From contig JBLHLC010000003.1 in assembly GCA_047619685.1 (NCBI GenBank), positions 1 through 64,000 of the forward strand: 64,000 nucleotides of DNA, in the 5' to 3' direction. The translations under genes were made by a program, and so were the position numbers. Every line of letters starts with the position of its first letter. The stretch's first letter is position 1. The notes under the pieces are model-generated. The model worked only from the letters and a program-made list of their open reading frames with translations. It made no database searches and was not told the origin of the DNA. This DNA comes from JABDJZ01 sp047619685. GTDB lineage: Bacteria > Bacteroidota > Rhodothermia > Rhodothermales > UBA10348. Positions 26,063 through 35,559 of this stretch are shown in pieces.

Positions 26063-26680
26063 TTAACCCTCCAGATCCGAGGTCCCGCGATCGCGAATCA
26101 CCTCGATGTTGGTGGCGCCGAGGCCGGACAGAAGCGCCCTCGTGGAGTCGGCTTCAAAGCGGCGGTCGGTGGCAGCAATGTGCAGGAAGAACGCATCGTC
26201 GGTCGCTCGCGCAAAATTGCTTGAGTAAAACAACGGGTTGTAGGGGCGCGGCAGGCCGTTCAGGGCGAACATACCCGCAACGGCAGCCAGAGCACTGAAC
26301 AGGATGGTAACCTCGAACATGACAGGAATGGACGGCTCGACCGCAAAAAACGGCTTGCCGCTGATGTTCAGCGGGTAGTCCACCGACCCGGTCCACCACT
26401 GCAGCCAGGTACCAAGGCTCAACCCGGCGATTCCGCCGCCCAGGCAGATCCAGCCCACAATTGAGTTGCCCAGGCCCATCGCGTCATCCATGCCGTGGAT
26501 AGGGAACGGGCTGTGGGTGTCAAAATGTTTGTAACCGGCATCACGCACACCCTCGGCCGCGTGATACAGTGCACCGGGGTTGGCAAACTCGGCCAGCAGA
26601 CCGTGAAATTCAGGATCTGGGCTCTCATAGATGCCCATTCCAGCCTTCACTTCACGGATCAGTTCTTTCAACGCGTTCAT
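26063..26680 (-). CDS. actD: Alternative complex III subunit ActD (DUF3341)
   Basis: A 205-residue membrane protein of the DUF3341/ActD family. A soluble N-terminal part (GLLAEFANPGALYHAAEGVRDAGYKHFDTHSPFPIHGMDDAM) is followed by two membrane helices (VGWICLGGGIAGLSLGTWLQWW and the FEVTILFSALAAVAGMFALN segment) and a C-terminal soluble piece ending with TNIEVIRD. Its exact role in the complex is not defined, but it is constantly found between actC and actE. ATG 26680 is 7 bp after actC. Confidence 0.92.
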   Translation of the reverse strand: MNALKELIREVKAGMGIYESPDPEFHGLLAEFANPGALYHAAEGVRDAGYKHFDTHSPFPIHGMDDAMGLGNSIVGWICLGGGIAGLSLGTWLQWWTGSVDYPLNISGKPFFAVEPSIPVMFEVTILFSALAAVAGMFALNGLPRPYNPLFYSSNFARATDDAFFLHIAATDRRFEADSTRALLSGLGATNIEVIRDRGTSDLEG

Positions 26681-26687
26681 GGCGATG

Positions 26688-28139
26688 TCAGGCTGTGGTG
26701 GGAGCAGCAGGTACCGGCGTGGGCACGCCTGGCCCCGCTTGTCCGTCGCCGTGGGTGTCGTAGTAATGCGGATTGGCTTCCGGCTTGATTCCCTTTACTT
26801 CCGAGATGGCCACCATTGGCATCCACCGCAGGAAGAGCAGGAACAGCGTAAAGAAGAGTCCGAAAGAGCCGACAAATGTCAAGACGTCCACCGCAGTCGG
26901 TGTATAGTAGTCCCACGCACTCGGCAGGTAGTCCCGGTGAAGCGATGTGACTGTGATCACGAATCGTTCAAACCACATGCCGACGTTCACGAAGATGCAA
27001 ACCACAAACATGAACGGGATGCTGGTCCTGAGCTTCTTGAACCAGAAGAACTGCGGGAAGAAGAGGTTGCAGCTCATCATGGTCCAGTAGGCCCACGCAT
27101 ACGGACCGAAAGCCCGGTTCAGGAATGCGTACTGCTCGTACTGCACGCCCGAGTACCAGGCCATGAAGAACTCGGTGATGTAGGCGAAACCCACCATCGT
27201 GCCCGTCAACAGGATCACGATGTTCATCTTCTCCAGATGAGCAATCGTAATAATGTCCTGCAGGCCATAGATCTTGCGAGCCACGACCATGAGCGTGACC
27301 ACCATGGCAAAACCGGAGAAAATGGCACCCGCCACGAAATAGGGCGGGAAGATGGTCGTGTGCCATCCAGGCACAATCGACACCGCGAAGTCGAAGGAGA
27401 CCACCGAATGGACGGAGAGAACCAGTGGCGTAGCCAGTGCCGCCAGCAGGAGGTAGGCCTTCTCGTAGTTGCGCCAGTGACGGTTTGCTCCAGTCCAGCC
27501 CATGGACAGCACGCCCAGCACCCGTTGGCGGACCTTCGTAGTCGCCCGGTCACGCATCGTGGCCAGGTCCGGGATCAGCCCCACATACCAGAAGGTCAGG
27601 GAAACGGTGAAGTAGACGGAAACCGCAAAGACGTCCCAGAGCAGCGGACTCTTGAACTGCGGCCACATTTCCATCTGGTTGGGAATGGGAAGCATCCAGT
27701 ACGCGGACCACACCCGACCCACATGGATGCCGGGAAAAATCAATGCGCACATAACGGCGAAAATGGTCATCGCCTCCGCACTCCGGTTGATGGCCGTGCG
27801 CCACTGCTGCCGGAAAAGGAATAGAATGGCCGAAATCAGCGTCCCGGCGTGACCGATGCCCACCCAGAAGACGAAGTTGACGATGGCGAAACCCCACCCA
27901 ACGGGGTTATTCAGGCCCCAGACGCCGACCCCGTTCCAGAACAGGTAGGCAATCATGACCAGCAGGATCATGAGGCCGATGTTCGCTACCGAAAAGGCCG
28001 CGTACCAGGCAAGGGGCGTCTTTTTCTCCGTGTGCGACACCACCATCTCCGTGATGTCGTGGAAGGAGAGGTCAGCACCGAACAGCGGGGAATCGTCCAT
28101 GACGTGCCCCCCGGAGTTGATTTGATGGTCCGTACTCAC
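26688..28139 (-). CDS. actC: Alternative complex III subunit ActC (NrfD-like)
   Basis: A 483-residue membrane protein with about ten helices of the NrfD/PsrC type, the quinol-binding subunit of alternative complex III. Recognisable pieces are GVGVWGLNNPVGWGFAIVNF, WVGIGHAGTLISAILFLFRQ, a loop with FPGIHVGRVWSAYWMLPIPN, and HSVVSFDFAVSIVPGWHTTI. It pairs with ActB, which holds the iron-sulfur clusters. The start may be GTG 28139 or ATG 28100 (MDDSPLFGADLSFHD), which has a G-rich stretch before it. It begins 18 bp after the actB stop. Confidence 0.93.
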   Translation of the reverse strand: MSTDHQINSGGHVMDDSPLFGADLSFHDITEMVVSHTEKKTPLAWYAAFSVANIGLMILLVMIAYLFWNGVGVWGLNNPVGWGFAIVNFVFWVGIGHAGTLISAILFLFRQQWRTAINRSAEAMTIFAVMCALIFPGIHVGRVWSAYWMLPIPNQMEMWPQFKSPLLWDVFAVSVYFTVSLTFWYVGLIPDLATMRDRATTKVRQRVLGVLSMGWTGANRHWRNYEKAYLLLAALATPLVLSVHSVVSFDFAVSIVPGWHTTIFPPYFVAGAIFSGFAMVVTLMVVARKIYGLQDIITIAHLEKMNIVILLTGTMVGFAYITEFFMAWYSGVQYEQYAFLNRAFGPYAWAYWTMMSCNLFFPQFFWFKKLRTSIPFMFVVCIFVNVGMWFERFVITVTSLHRDYLPSAWDYYTPTAVDVLTFVGSFGLFFTLFLLFLRWMPMVAISEVKGIKPEANPHYYDTHGDGQAGPGVPTPVPAAPTTA

Positions 28140-28157
28140 AGTTCGACTGGTGCTTTT

Positions 28158-31100
28158 CTAGTGTTGCTCAGCCGCGGCTTCCGCGACTGGCTCTAAATGC
28201 TCATTCGGATTGCGAAGCCGGCCGAGATAACTCGTGCGAGGCTTCACGTTCAACTCTGCCAATAGCTCGTAGCGCCGCGGGTTTGACCGTGCTTTACGAA
28301 CACCGCTCTCCGGATCGTTGAGGTCTCCGAAGGAGATGGCCTGTGAGGGACATGCCTGCTGGCAGGCCGACACCACATCGCCATCGCGAATCTCTCTATC
28401 CTCGACGTTGACCTGGCGGTTGACCTCGCGGATGCGCTGAATACAATAGGAGCACTTCTCCATCACACCGCGACTCCGAACCGTTACGTTCGGGTTCTGC
28501 GCCATGTGAAGGCTCTGGGGAAGTGTCTTGGTCCAGTTGAAGAAGTTGAATCGCCGCACCTTGAAGGGGCAGTTGTTCGCGCAGTAGCGCGTCCCGATAC
28601 AGCGGTTGTAGATCATCTGGTTGGTGCCATCGGGCGAGTGCACCGTTGCGGCCACCGGGCAGACCGATTCGCACGGTGCGTTCTCGCAGTGCAGACACGG
28701 CAGCGGCTGTTGCACCATGTGCAGATCGCCGGCACCGTCTCCGCCCACGAAATACCGATCCAGCCTGATCCAACTCATTTCGCGGCCGCGACTGACCTGA
28801 TCCTTGCCAACAACCTGAATGTTGTTTTCCGCCTGACAGGCAACCACACACGCATTGCAACCCGTGCAGGTATTCAGGTCGATGACCATCCCCCACTGGT
28901 TGGCGAAATACGGGTTGTCCTTCGCGGCCTTCTGGTCCGACGGGTGGTTCTTTTGCCAGAGGGCAGGGTAGTCCTCCCAGGGCGTCTCGTCAATCCTGGC
29001 CGGTTCTCCGCCCTGAACGAAGTAGGGATCGGCCCGATACTCGTCCAGGGTGGCCATCCGGAAGAGGCCACGCTTCATCATCTCGGCGCCCTCACTCGGC
29101 AACGCACCGTGGTCCTGGGTTGTGGCGATGAGGTAGTTGCCACTCGTCAGGCTTGCGACGGCGCCCGATGTGAACCCGGTGAACGTCGTTCCCAGGAGCC
29201 CCGCGACGTTGACGCCAACGCCCGACGCAAGAGCGCCGTTGGCGTAAATATCGGTCTCGTGGTCCAGATCGAAGAACACGGGAGTACGATGCGCGCGGCT
29301 TGTCGCGATGTCGCGACCGTATCCCAGTTCCAACTGGATGGAGTCGTCGGCCACACCGTGCTGAATCCAGACCGGAAGATCGAGTGTCCTGTCACCGATG
29401 GTTACGGCTACTCGATCCACGAAGTGCTTTCCATTGGTCAGCGCGACGCTCAGACCCAGGTTCTGGGCCGTGGCGGGGCTCATCATCGCCACGTTGTCCC
29501 AGACGATCTTTGTCGTCGGATCGGGCAGCTCCTGAAGCCAGGCGTTGTTGGCGAACGATCCGTCCAGAACCGACGGACTCAACCGGAAAACCAACTCAAG
29601 TCCGTCGCCAGGTGCGGCAGCCGGCATGCGAGCCAGAGAATCCGCCAAGCCGGAGGCCGGTCCTGACCAGACTGAATAACCGCTCGCCGGCGCAAAACCG
29701 TCGTGCAGCACCTTCTTCCAACTCGTCTCAAAGTCTCCCGAAAGCTGACTCTGCCACGCATCGCGAACCAGGTCATATCCTGAACGATTCGATTGCGCGC
29801 CTATCAGTCCCGCCACCTCGAGCGCCGAGTGGGCGTCCGTGTAGAGTGGAGCTATCAGCGGCTGAACAACCGATGCGGTGCCACCATAGGAGCGACCGTC
29901 GCTCCAGGCTTCCAGCGGATGGGCCATGGGCACATGCCAGTGCGCCGCCTGAGCCGTCTCATCACGATAGAGACCCAGATGTACGGTGTCGGCCACCCGA
30001 GCGAGTGCAGCAGAAAAATTGAGCCCTGCCGGAGCATCGTAGACCGGATTGCACCCCAACATGACCAGCATGTCCACCCGTCCGGCGTTCATATCCGCCA
30101 CGAGCGTGGTCAGGTTCTCGGAGCGAACGTCCGCGTCCGACGTGCCCAGATCCAGTAACTCTACCGTATTCCCGACGGCCCCCAGGGCCTGGTTGATTGC
30201 CGCTGCCAGAAGGTGCGTACTGGCTGGCTGCGTGTCACCGGCAACGACGAGCGCACCACTCCCGGCGGCGCGCAGATCCTGTGCGACGGCGTCGACCCAG
30301 TGGTCTCCATCATATTCGGAACCGCCTACCGCAGCCACGCCCAAGGCTCTGGCCACGGCGGCTCCGACACCGCCAACCTGAGAGGACTTCACCGTCTTGC
30401 GGTGATCGGCCATACTCCCGGTAACGGTAAACGCGCTTTCTACGGCGTAGAAGCGGGACATCGACCCCGACTCTTCCACCCGTCGGCCGGCCGCGAAGCC
30501 GGCTGCGTCCTGAAGCGAATTCGCGGACGTCATCCCCAAGAAGTCGGCCTCGAGGGAGAGAATTACGCGCGCTTTGGCAAATGCATGGCGAACCCGCAAG
30601 GACTGGCCATACACGGCGCGCTGCGCTGCCTCGGATGCGTCCGACCCGCTCACATCGAAATCAATCCAGCGACCGCCGGCCGCTTCGACCCTTGCCCGCT
30701 GCGTTGCCAGCGTCGGCGACGAGGACGGCGCACTCATTACCACCGTGCCCGTGCCCGCCGGGCGACCCGCCGCAAACGTCACAAAGTCGTTCCAGCCAAC
30801 CCGGTCACCATTCCGAACCACGCTCTGGGAGCGGTCCGGGTCGTACAAGCCCAGTAGTTGGGCCTGCTCGAAGACGCCCGATGATCCGGTCGATTCGGGG
30901 TGCTCGGCGTTGCCTTCTATTTTTGTCGGGCGTCCGTCCGTGCTCTCTACCACAACAGGCCGAAGCGTACCTCTGAACTCCAGGCCAGAGGCATACAGCA
31001 TCGGGACGCCGGGGATCGTGTCCTCCGGGCGCCGCGAAAACGGCATTATGTGCTCCACGGGCTTGCGGCAGCCGGCAAGGCCCGCCATAGCCATGGATGC

Positions 31101-31295
31101 ACCCATGATGTGGAGAAAACCTCGGCGCGTAGTCTGCCCTGGGCTTCCTGACGCCTCCGGCATGAGTTCGGAGCCGGTGAAGGACTGGTACTCGGGATGG
31201 CCCTCCAGTTGCTCCACGGAACGCCAGAACCGGGCTCGCGGTAAGGACGCGCCGGACTCGTGCTCGGAATTTTGCAATACGGGAAGCTCGATCAT
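28158..31295 (-). CDS. actB: Alternative complex III subunit ActB, iron-sulfur and molybdopterin-like fusion
   Basis: A 1045-residue fusion. The N-terminus has a twin-arginine type signal (RRGFLHIMG) ending in a lipoprotein-like AGLAGC. Residues about 70-750 are related to molybdopterin oxidoreductases, and in this family bind no molybdenum. The C-terminal ferredoxin part holds four Cys clusters: CTGCNACVVACQAENN, CLHCENAPCESVCP, YCANNCPFKVRRFNFFNW and CSYCIQRI with CQQACPSQAI, which fit three 4Fe-4S and one 3Fe-4S centres. ATG 31295 (MIELPVLQNSEHESG) is the start; the frame continues to 31376 but would overlap actA. Electrons should flow ActC to ActB to haems of ActA/ActE. Confidence 0.94.
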   Translation of the reverse strand: MIELPVLQNSEHESGASLPRARFWRSVEQLEGHPEYQSFTGSELMPEASGSPGQTTRRGFLHIMGASMAMAGLAGCRKPVEHIMPFSRRPEDTIPGVPMLYASGLEFRGTLRPVVVESTDGRPTKIEGNAEHPESTGSSGVFEQAQLLGLYDPDRSQSVVRNGDRVGWNDFVTFAAGRPAGTGTVVMSAPSSSPTLATQRARVEAAGGRWIDFDVSGSDASEAAQRAVYGQSLRVRHAFAKARVILSLEADFLGMTSANSLQDAAGFAAGRRVEESGSMSRFYAVESAFTVTGSMADHRKTVKSSQVGGVGAAVARALGVAAVGGSEYDGDHWVDAVAQDLRAAGSGALVVAGDTQPASTHLLAAAINQALGAVGNTVELLDLGTSDADVRSENLTTLVADMNAGRVDMLVMLGCNPVYDAPAGLNFSAALARVADTVHLGLYRDETAQAAHWHVPMAHPLEAWSDGRSYGGTASVVQPLIAPLYTDAHSALEVAGLIGAQSNRSGYDLVRDAWQSQLSGDFETSWKKVLHDGFAPASGYSVWSGPASGLADSLARMPAAAPGDGLELVFRLSPSVLDGSFANNAWLQELPDPTTKIVWDNVAMMSPATAQNLGLSVALTNGKHFVDRVAVTIGDRTLDLPVWIQHGVADDSIQLELGYGRDIATSRAHRTPVFFDLDHETDIYANGALASGVGVNVAGLLGTTFTGFTSGAVASLTSGNYLIATTQDHGALPSEGAEMMKRGLFRMATLDEYRADPYFVQGGEPARIDETPWEDYPALWQKNHPSDQKAAKDNPYFANQWGMVIDLNTCTGCNACVVACQAENNIQVVGKDQVSRGREMSWIRLDRYFVGGDGAGDLHMVQQPLPCLHCENAPCESVCPVAATVHSPDGTNQMIYNRCIGTRYCANNCPFKVRRFNFFNWTKTLPQSLHMAQNPNVTVRSRGVMEKCSYCIQRIREVNRQVNVEDREIRDGDVVSACQQACPSQAISFGDLNDPESGVRKARSNPRRYELLAELNVKPRTSYLGRLRNPNEHLEPVAEAAAEQH

Positions 31296-31314
31296 CTTCC
31301 GGTTGGGGCGGCGT

Positions 31315-31962
31315 TTAGTAGTGACACGCCGAACAGTTCGTCGGCGGTTGGATGTTCTCGCGCCGAACCCGTTCAAGGTTGCGCTGGATAAAATCGGACG
31401 GCTGAACGTAGCCCATCGTCGTGACCTCCTCGGAGGGACGCAGATAAAGCTCCGGCTGGCGATGGCACTCCAGGCACCATCCCATCGAAAGTGGTTCAGT
31501 CAACTTCACGACCTCCATCTGGTCAACTCGACCATGGCAGGTCTCGCAGGCAACACCATTCTTGACGTGCACATTGTGCGCGAAGTGGGCGTAATCCGGC
31601 AATTGGTGAACCTTCACCCAGGGAATCGAACTGCCCGTCGCCCAACTCTCGCGGACGGGATCCAGCGTGCTCAAACCAAAGCCGATCTGGTTGTGGCAGT
31701 TCATGCACGTCTGAGTGGCGGGCACATTGGAATGCGCGGCGTTCTCCACCTGGGTATGGCAATACTGGCAGTTGATGCCCAGTTCACCGGCATGAAGGCG
31801 GTGGCTGTAGGCAACCGGTTGTTCTGGTGCGTACCCCACGTCCGTAAACTCGGGACTGAAGAAGTACCAGACGAGGAGAATCGCAAACACCCCGCCCCCT
31901 CCGGCGCCGAGTAAACTCAGCGTCGGCAGCAGGTTTGCGCCTCTTGGAAAAATTTGGGGCAT
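31315..31962 (-). CDS. actA: Alternative complex III subunit ActA, pentahaem cytochrome c
   Basis: A 215-residue cytochrome with one N-terminal membrane helix (SLLGAGGGGVFAILLVWYFF) and five CXXCH haem motifs: CQYCH, CMNCH, CETCH, CLECH and CSACH, the last at the extreme C-terminus. Five haems and a single anchor define ActA of alternative complex III. It is the first gene of the operon, so the promoter should lie in the 95 bp before it (31963-32057), a stretch that also has to end the MATE gene. Strand and order act A-B-C-D-E-F are standard. Confidence 0.95.
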   Translation of the reverse strand: MPQIFPRGANLLPTLSLLGAGGGGVFAILLVWYFFSPEFTDVGYAPEQPVAYSHRLHAGELGINCQYCHTQVENAAHSNVPATQTCMNCHNQIGFGLSTLDPVRESWATGSSIPWVKVHQLPDYAHFAHNVHVKNGVACETCHGRVDQMEVVKLTEPLSMGWCLECHRQPELYLRPSEEVTTMGYVQPSDFIQRNLERVRRENIQPPTNCSACHY

Positions 31963-32057
31963 CGTTCAGGCCGGCGGGCCAGGAATTGGTGCACTTCAAG
32001 TCAACGAACGTAACAACTGACGCGTGACGTTCTCGTATGAGATGGTTGAATTATCAA

Positions 32058-33443
32058 TCAAGCAGGAGATTCAAGGGCGCCAAGGAAACCACCTTTGGCC
32101 GTAAGCACCTGAAATCGAGCAACCAGGAGTACTGCCGCGACGCCGAGTCCCATTACCAACCCCCACCAGAGACCCCTCCCGCCCAGTCCGAGGTTGAACC
32201 CCAGGACATATCCGGAGGCAAGTCCGATTCCCAGATAGGACACGATCGAGATGATCATTGGGACAGTCGTGTCCTTGAACCCCCGGAGGGCGCCGGCAGC
32301 AGAAACCTGTATCCCGTCTGCCACCTGAAATATGGCCGCGACGGACAGCAACACAACCGCGACTTCGATGACCTCGGCATTGGCAGGAGCGTCCAGATCA
32401 AGGTATATCCCCACAACCCATCTGGGTGCCATCCAAAACAGGAGGGCGGTGGCCGACATGAACATCACAGAAAGGGACATCCCGGCATAACCCGCTCGTC
32501 GGGCTGCGGCCGCATCACGCGCCCCGACTGCCTGGCCCACGCGCACCGATGTGGCCAATCCGACACCCAGCGGAACCATAAACGTGAATGCTGCACACTG
32601 AATAGCCACCAGGTGCGCCGCGAGCGAAATCGTACCTATCCAGCCCATCATGAACAGTGTGAGCATGAAGAGCATCATCTCGATCCCGAATGAGGCACCT
32701 ATCGGCCAACCGATGCGGAACAACCGTCTGAAGTAGTGCGAATCCGGCCTGCCAAGTTTTGCGAAAATGTGGAAGGGAGCGAACTCTGAGCGCGAGGCCA
32801 CAAACGCCGCCAGCAGCAGAAAGTCGGACCAGTGCACGATGGCGCTGGCCCATCCCGTACCAACCACTCCCATCGCTGGGAATCCGAACTTTCCGTACAT
32901 CAGAACCCAATTGGCGAAAATATTCACGCCAACTCCGGTGAACGCGATAAGCGTCACCGCCCGAGGCCTGGAAACGCCTTCCACGAAGCTCCTCAGGGCA
33001 ATAAAGCCCAGAAACGGAAACGCGGACCACATGATGGCGCGCAGGTAGGCTGCAGCCAGTGCTGCGTTGACCGGGTCCTGACCCACCGCCAACAACACGG
33101 GTTCTGCATTCCAATAGACGGTCATTATGACGACGGCCAAGGCCAGCGAAAGCCACAGCCCCTGTCGAACGCTACGCCCAATCGGGTCCTCTTCCCCCGC
33201 CCCGTGCGCCTGGGAAACCATAGGCCCGACTGCCATCACAATCCCCATCGCCATTACGATGAGGGTGAAATACAGTGTGTTTCCCAACGCAATACCCGCC
33301 AGCGACTCGGGCCCCAACCGTCCCACCATGATGGTATCGACGAAACTCAACGAGATGTGGGCCACCTGCGTGAGCACGATTGGGCCGGCCAACACAAGCG
33401 TCGCCCCAAGTTCTCGCCGGTATCCGTGTAGTCTCGGTCTCAT
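32058..33443 (-). CDS. MATE family multidrug/toxin exporter
   Basis: A 461-residue inner-membrane exporter with about twelve helices in two similar halves. The first half has GPIVLTQVAHISLSFVDTIM and VGRLGPESLAGIALGNTLYF, the second half has FGIEMMLFMLTLFMMGWIGT and VPLGVGLATSVRVGQAVGA, which are the repeated MATE signatures. NorM-type members exchange sodium or protons for cationic compounds. ATG 33443 gives the usual length; the same frame stays open to 34310 but the extra part is antisense to the glycosyltransferase gene. It is divergent from that gene with 42 bp between starts. Confidence 0.92.
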   Translation of the reverse strand: MRPRLHGYRRELGATLVLAGPIVLTQVAHISLSFVDTIMVGRLGPESLAGIALGNTLYFTLIVMAMGIVMAVGPMVSQAHGAGEEDPIGRSVRQGLWLSLALAVVIMTVYWNAEPVLLAVGQDPVNAALAAAYLRAIMWSAFPFLGFIALRSFVEGVSRPRAVTLIAFTGVGVNIFANWVLMYGKFGFPAMGVVGTGWASAIVHWSDFLLLAAFVASRSEFAPFHIFAKLGRPDSHYFRRLFRIGWPIGASFGIEMMLFMLTLFMMGWIGTISLAAHLVAIQCAAFTFMVPLGVGLATSVRVGQAVGARDAAAARRAGYAGMSLSVMFMSATALLFWMAPRWVVGIYLDLDAPANAEVIEVAVVLLSVAAIFQVADGIQVSAAGALRGFKDTTVPMIISIVSYLGIGLASGYVLGFNLGLGGRGLWWGLVMGLGVAAVLLVARFQVLTAKGGFLGALESPA

Positions 33444-33485
33444 GGCGCTGATGATACGGCGCGGGGTCGCGTATCTTCGGCCCCG

Positions 33486-35534
33486 TTGCCGGACCATGTG
33501 ACCATACCGAAGGACGCCCACGCCGCGGGGACAGCGATCGACCTGAGCGTCGTAATCGTCAACTACAACGTGCGGGACTTTCTGGAGCAGGCGCTGCACT
33601 CCGTGCAACGTGCGGCTCTGATGGTCTCGGCAGAAGTGTTTGTGGTGGACAACAACTCGGTCGACGGCTCCGTGCAGATGGTTCGGGAGACCTTCCCGGA
33701 CGTTGAATTGATCGCCAACGTTAGCAACGTTGGTTTTGGTGCGGCCAACAACATGGCCATTGAGCGCTCCAGGGGCCGGTATGTGCTGATCCTGAACCCG
33801 GACACCATTGTTCAGGAAGACACCTTTCAGCGGATGGTTTCCTTCATGGATCGCCATCCGGAGGCCGGGGCAGTGGGATGCCAGATCCTGAACCCCGACG
33901 GGACATTTGCCCCGGAGAGCCGCCGCTCCTTTCCGACGCCGCAGGTAGGTTTTTACCGGATTTCGGGGCTCGGTCGGCTTTTCCCGAAGAGTCCGCGATT
34001 CGGTCGATACAATATGACCTTCCTTCCCCGCGACCAGGTCGCGGAGGTCGATGCGCTGTCCGGCTCCTGCATGATGGTCAGAGCGGAGGCCGTAGTCCCA
34101 TCGCGGGGTGGCGTGGGCCTGTTCGATGAGGACTTCTTTATGTACGGGGAGGATCTGGACCTGTGCTATCGCATCCAGAAAGCCGGGTGGAAGATCTTCT
34201 ATTCCCCCGATACCCAGATAATCCACTACAAGGGAGAAAGCACCAAGAAGGGCGAAATACGCTACGTGAGGCTCTTCTACGGCGCCATGGTGTTGTTCAC
34301 CAGAAAACACCTCACCGGGCGTTATTCGATGGTCTTCGCCGGCGTTCTGCAGGCAGCCATCATGGTGCGCGCAGGCCTTTCCGTCCTGTCACGAGCGACA
34401 GCCTACATCGCTCGCCCGGCTCTGGACTTTGCCCTCGTGTATCTGACGGTCGCCCTGCTGGCATGGATGCGGTCCCGGCAATTGGAGTCGCCTCTCTCTC
34501 CCCTTTACCTCACGGCTGTGGCGCCGGCCTTCGGAGCGGGGACGCTCCTTGGCATTGCACTTACCAAGGGGTACCGACCCAGCAGTCGGCACCGAATCAG
34601 ACCGGCCCTGCTGGGCGTTTTGCTTGGCTTCCTTGTGGTTTCGGCAGTTTCGTTTTTCGCGAAAGCCATCGCATTCTCTCGCGCCGTCGTCCTCGTGTGC
34701 CTTCCGGTTGCCGCGATGCTCCTGGCCATATCGCGCCTCCTTTGGACCGCGAAGCGGTCTGAGCCCAGACGAGCCATTGTCGTTGGCGACCGCGAAGAGG
34801 CGGAGAGGCTGGCTGCCCTGATCGGATCCCACCCAAGACCTCCGTTCCTCTTGGATGGATACGTGGAGCCCGCCGACGGAACGGCCGTTCCGGGGCCGGG
34901 GGGATCGGGCATGCATCTGTTGGGCGCCATTCATCACCTGCGCGACGTCGTTCGTCTTCACCGGGTAGATGACGTGGTCTTCGCCGTAAAGAACCTCCCG
35001 AACCAGCGCATCATGAGCCTCATGCAGTCGCTCAGAGACTTGCCTGTGCAGTTTCGCATGCTGGGAGAGGATCGATCCCACGTCATCGGCAAGGCGAGCA
35101 TCTCAGAACTGGGACTCCCCGACTGGTCAGAGGCCCTTTCCGACGCGGTAACCCTTCGAACGCGTGCCAGTAGAAAGACCTTCGAGATTCCGGTGGCTTT
35201 GGCACTCCTGTTGCTCTTTCCGCTCCTGTCACTCGGAAAATTGATCGCCGGGCCTGAAGGCAGGGTGTCCCTGCTTGCCCGTGCAGCGGCCGGCGCCCCA
35301 TCCGTGATTCTTGGGAGACGAGACCTGGTAGGTCTGGATCCATCGCACGAGAGCCTCGTTCCTGCGGACTGGAGGCTCCGACCCGGACTTTTCAACATCA
35401 CGCAATTGGTGCGAAAAAGCCGGGTTCATAGCCCCCTGGAGAACGATGTCATTCGTGCCTATTGGTACTACGTAACCCATCAGTCGGCCAGTCTGGACGC
35501 AGAGGTTATATTCCGTGTACTAGCGGACCGATAA
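33486..35534 (+). CDS. Family 2 glycosyltransferase fused to a degenerate polyprenyl sugar-phosphotransferase region
   Basis: A 682-residue two-part protein. Residues about 15-280 are a GT2 domain like rhamnosyl and galactofuranosyl transferases: DLSVVIVNYNVRDFLEQAL, FVVDNNSVDGS, ILNPDT (metal site) and FMYGEDLDLCYRIQKAGW (acceptor side). Next come four hydrophobic helices (about 295-430), then a nucleotide-binding-like domain (RAIVVGDREEAERLAALIG) and a C-terminal part whose order resembles the priming sugar transferases of exopolysaccharide synthesis, with LRPGLFNITQLVRK and YWYYVTHQSASLDAEVIF in place of their conserved end, but without the catalytic KFRSM and DELPQ motifs. So it is probably catalytic only as GT2. 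TTG 33486 is the likely start. It is followed by accA after 25 bp. Confidence 0.75.
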   Translation: MPDHVTIPKDAHAAGTAIDLSVVIVNYNVRDFLEQALHSVQRAALMVSAEVFVVDNNSVDGSVQMVRETFPDVELIANVSNVGFGAANNMAIERSRGRYVLILNPDTIVQEDTFQRMVSFMDRHPEAGAVGCQILNPDGTFAPESRRSFPTPQVGFYRISGLGRLFPKSPRFGRYNMTFLPRDQVAEVDALSGSCMMVRAEAVVPSRGGVGLFDEDFFMYGEDLDLCYRIQKAGWKIFYSPDTQIIHYKGESTKKGEIRYVRLFYGAMVLFTRKHLTGRYSMVFAGVLQAAIMVRAGLSVLSRATAYIARPALDFALVYLTVALLAWMRSRQLESPLSPLYLTAVAPAFGAGTLLGIALTKGYRPSSRHRIRPALLGVLLGFLVVSAVSFFAKAIAFSRAVVLVCLPVAAMLLAISRLLWTAKRSEPRRAIVVGDREEAERLAALIGSHPRPPFLLDGYVEPADGTAVPGPGGSGMHLLGAIHHLRDVVRLHRVDDVVFAVKNLPNQRIMSLMQSLRDLPVQFRMLGEDRSHVIGKASISELGLPDWSEALSDAVTLRTRASRKTFEIPVALALLLLFPLLSLGKLIAGPEGRVSLLARAAAGAPSVILGRRDLVGLDPSHESLVPADWRLRPGLFNITQLVRKSRVHSPLENDVIRAYWYYVTHQSASLDAEVIFRVLADR

Positions 35535-35559
35535 GAACCCCACCTTTCCCACCACCACC

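Noticed and set aside
26631..27824. 397-residue open frame antisense to actC
   Set aside because: It shows His/Arg-rich low-complexity sequence with no motif, while actC on the other strand is strongly supported.
28506..29666. 386-residue open frame antisense to actB
   Set aside because: Same reasoning: the actB frame has clear cysteine clusters and the antisense one has no domain.
32058..34310. MATE frame extended to 750 residues
   Set aside because: The part beyond 33443 is antisense to the well-supported GT2 gene and has no membrane or MATE character. ATG 33443 gives the family length.
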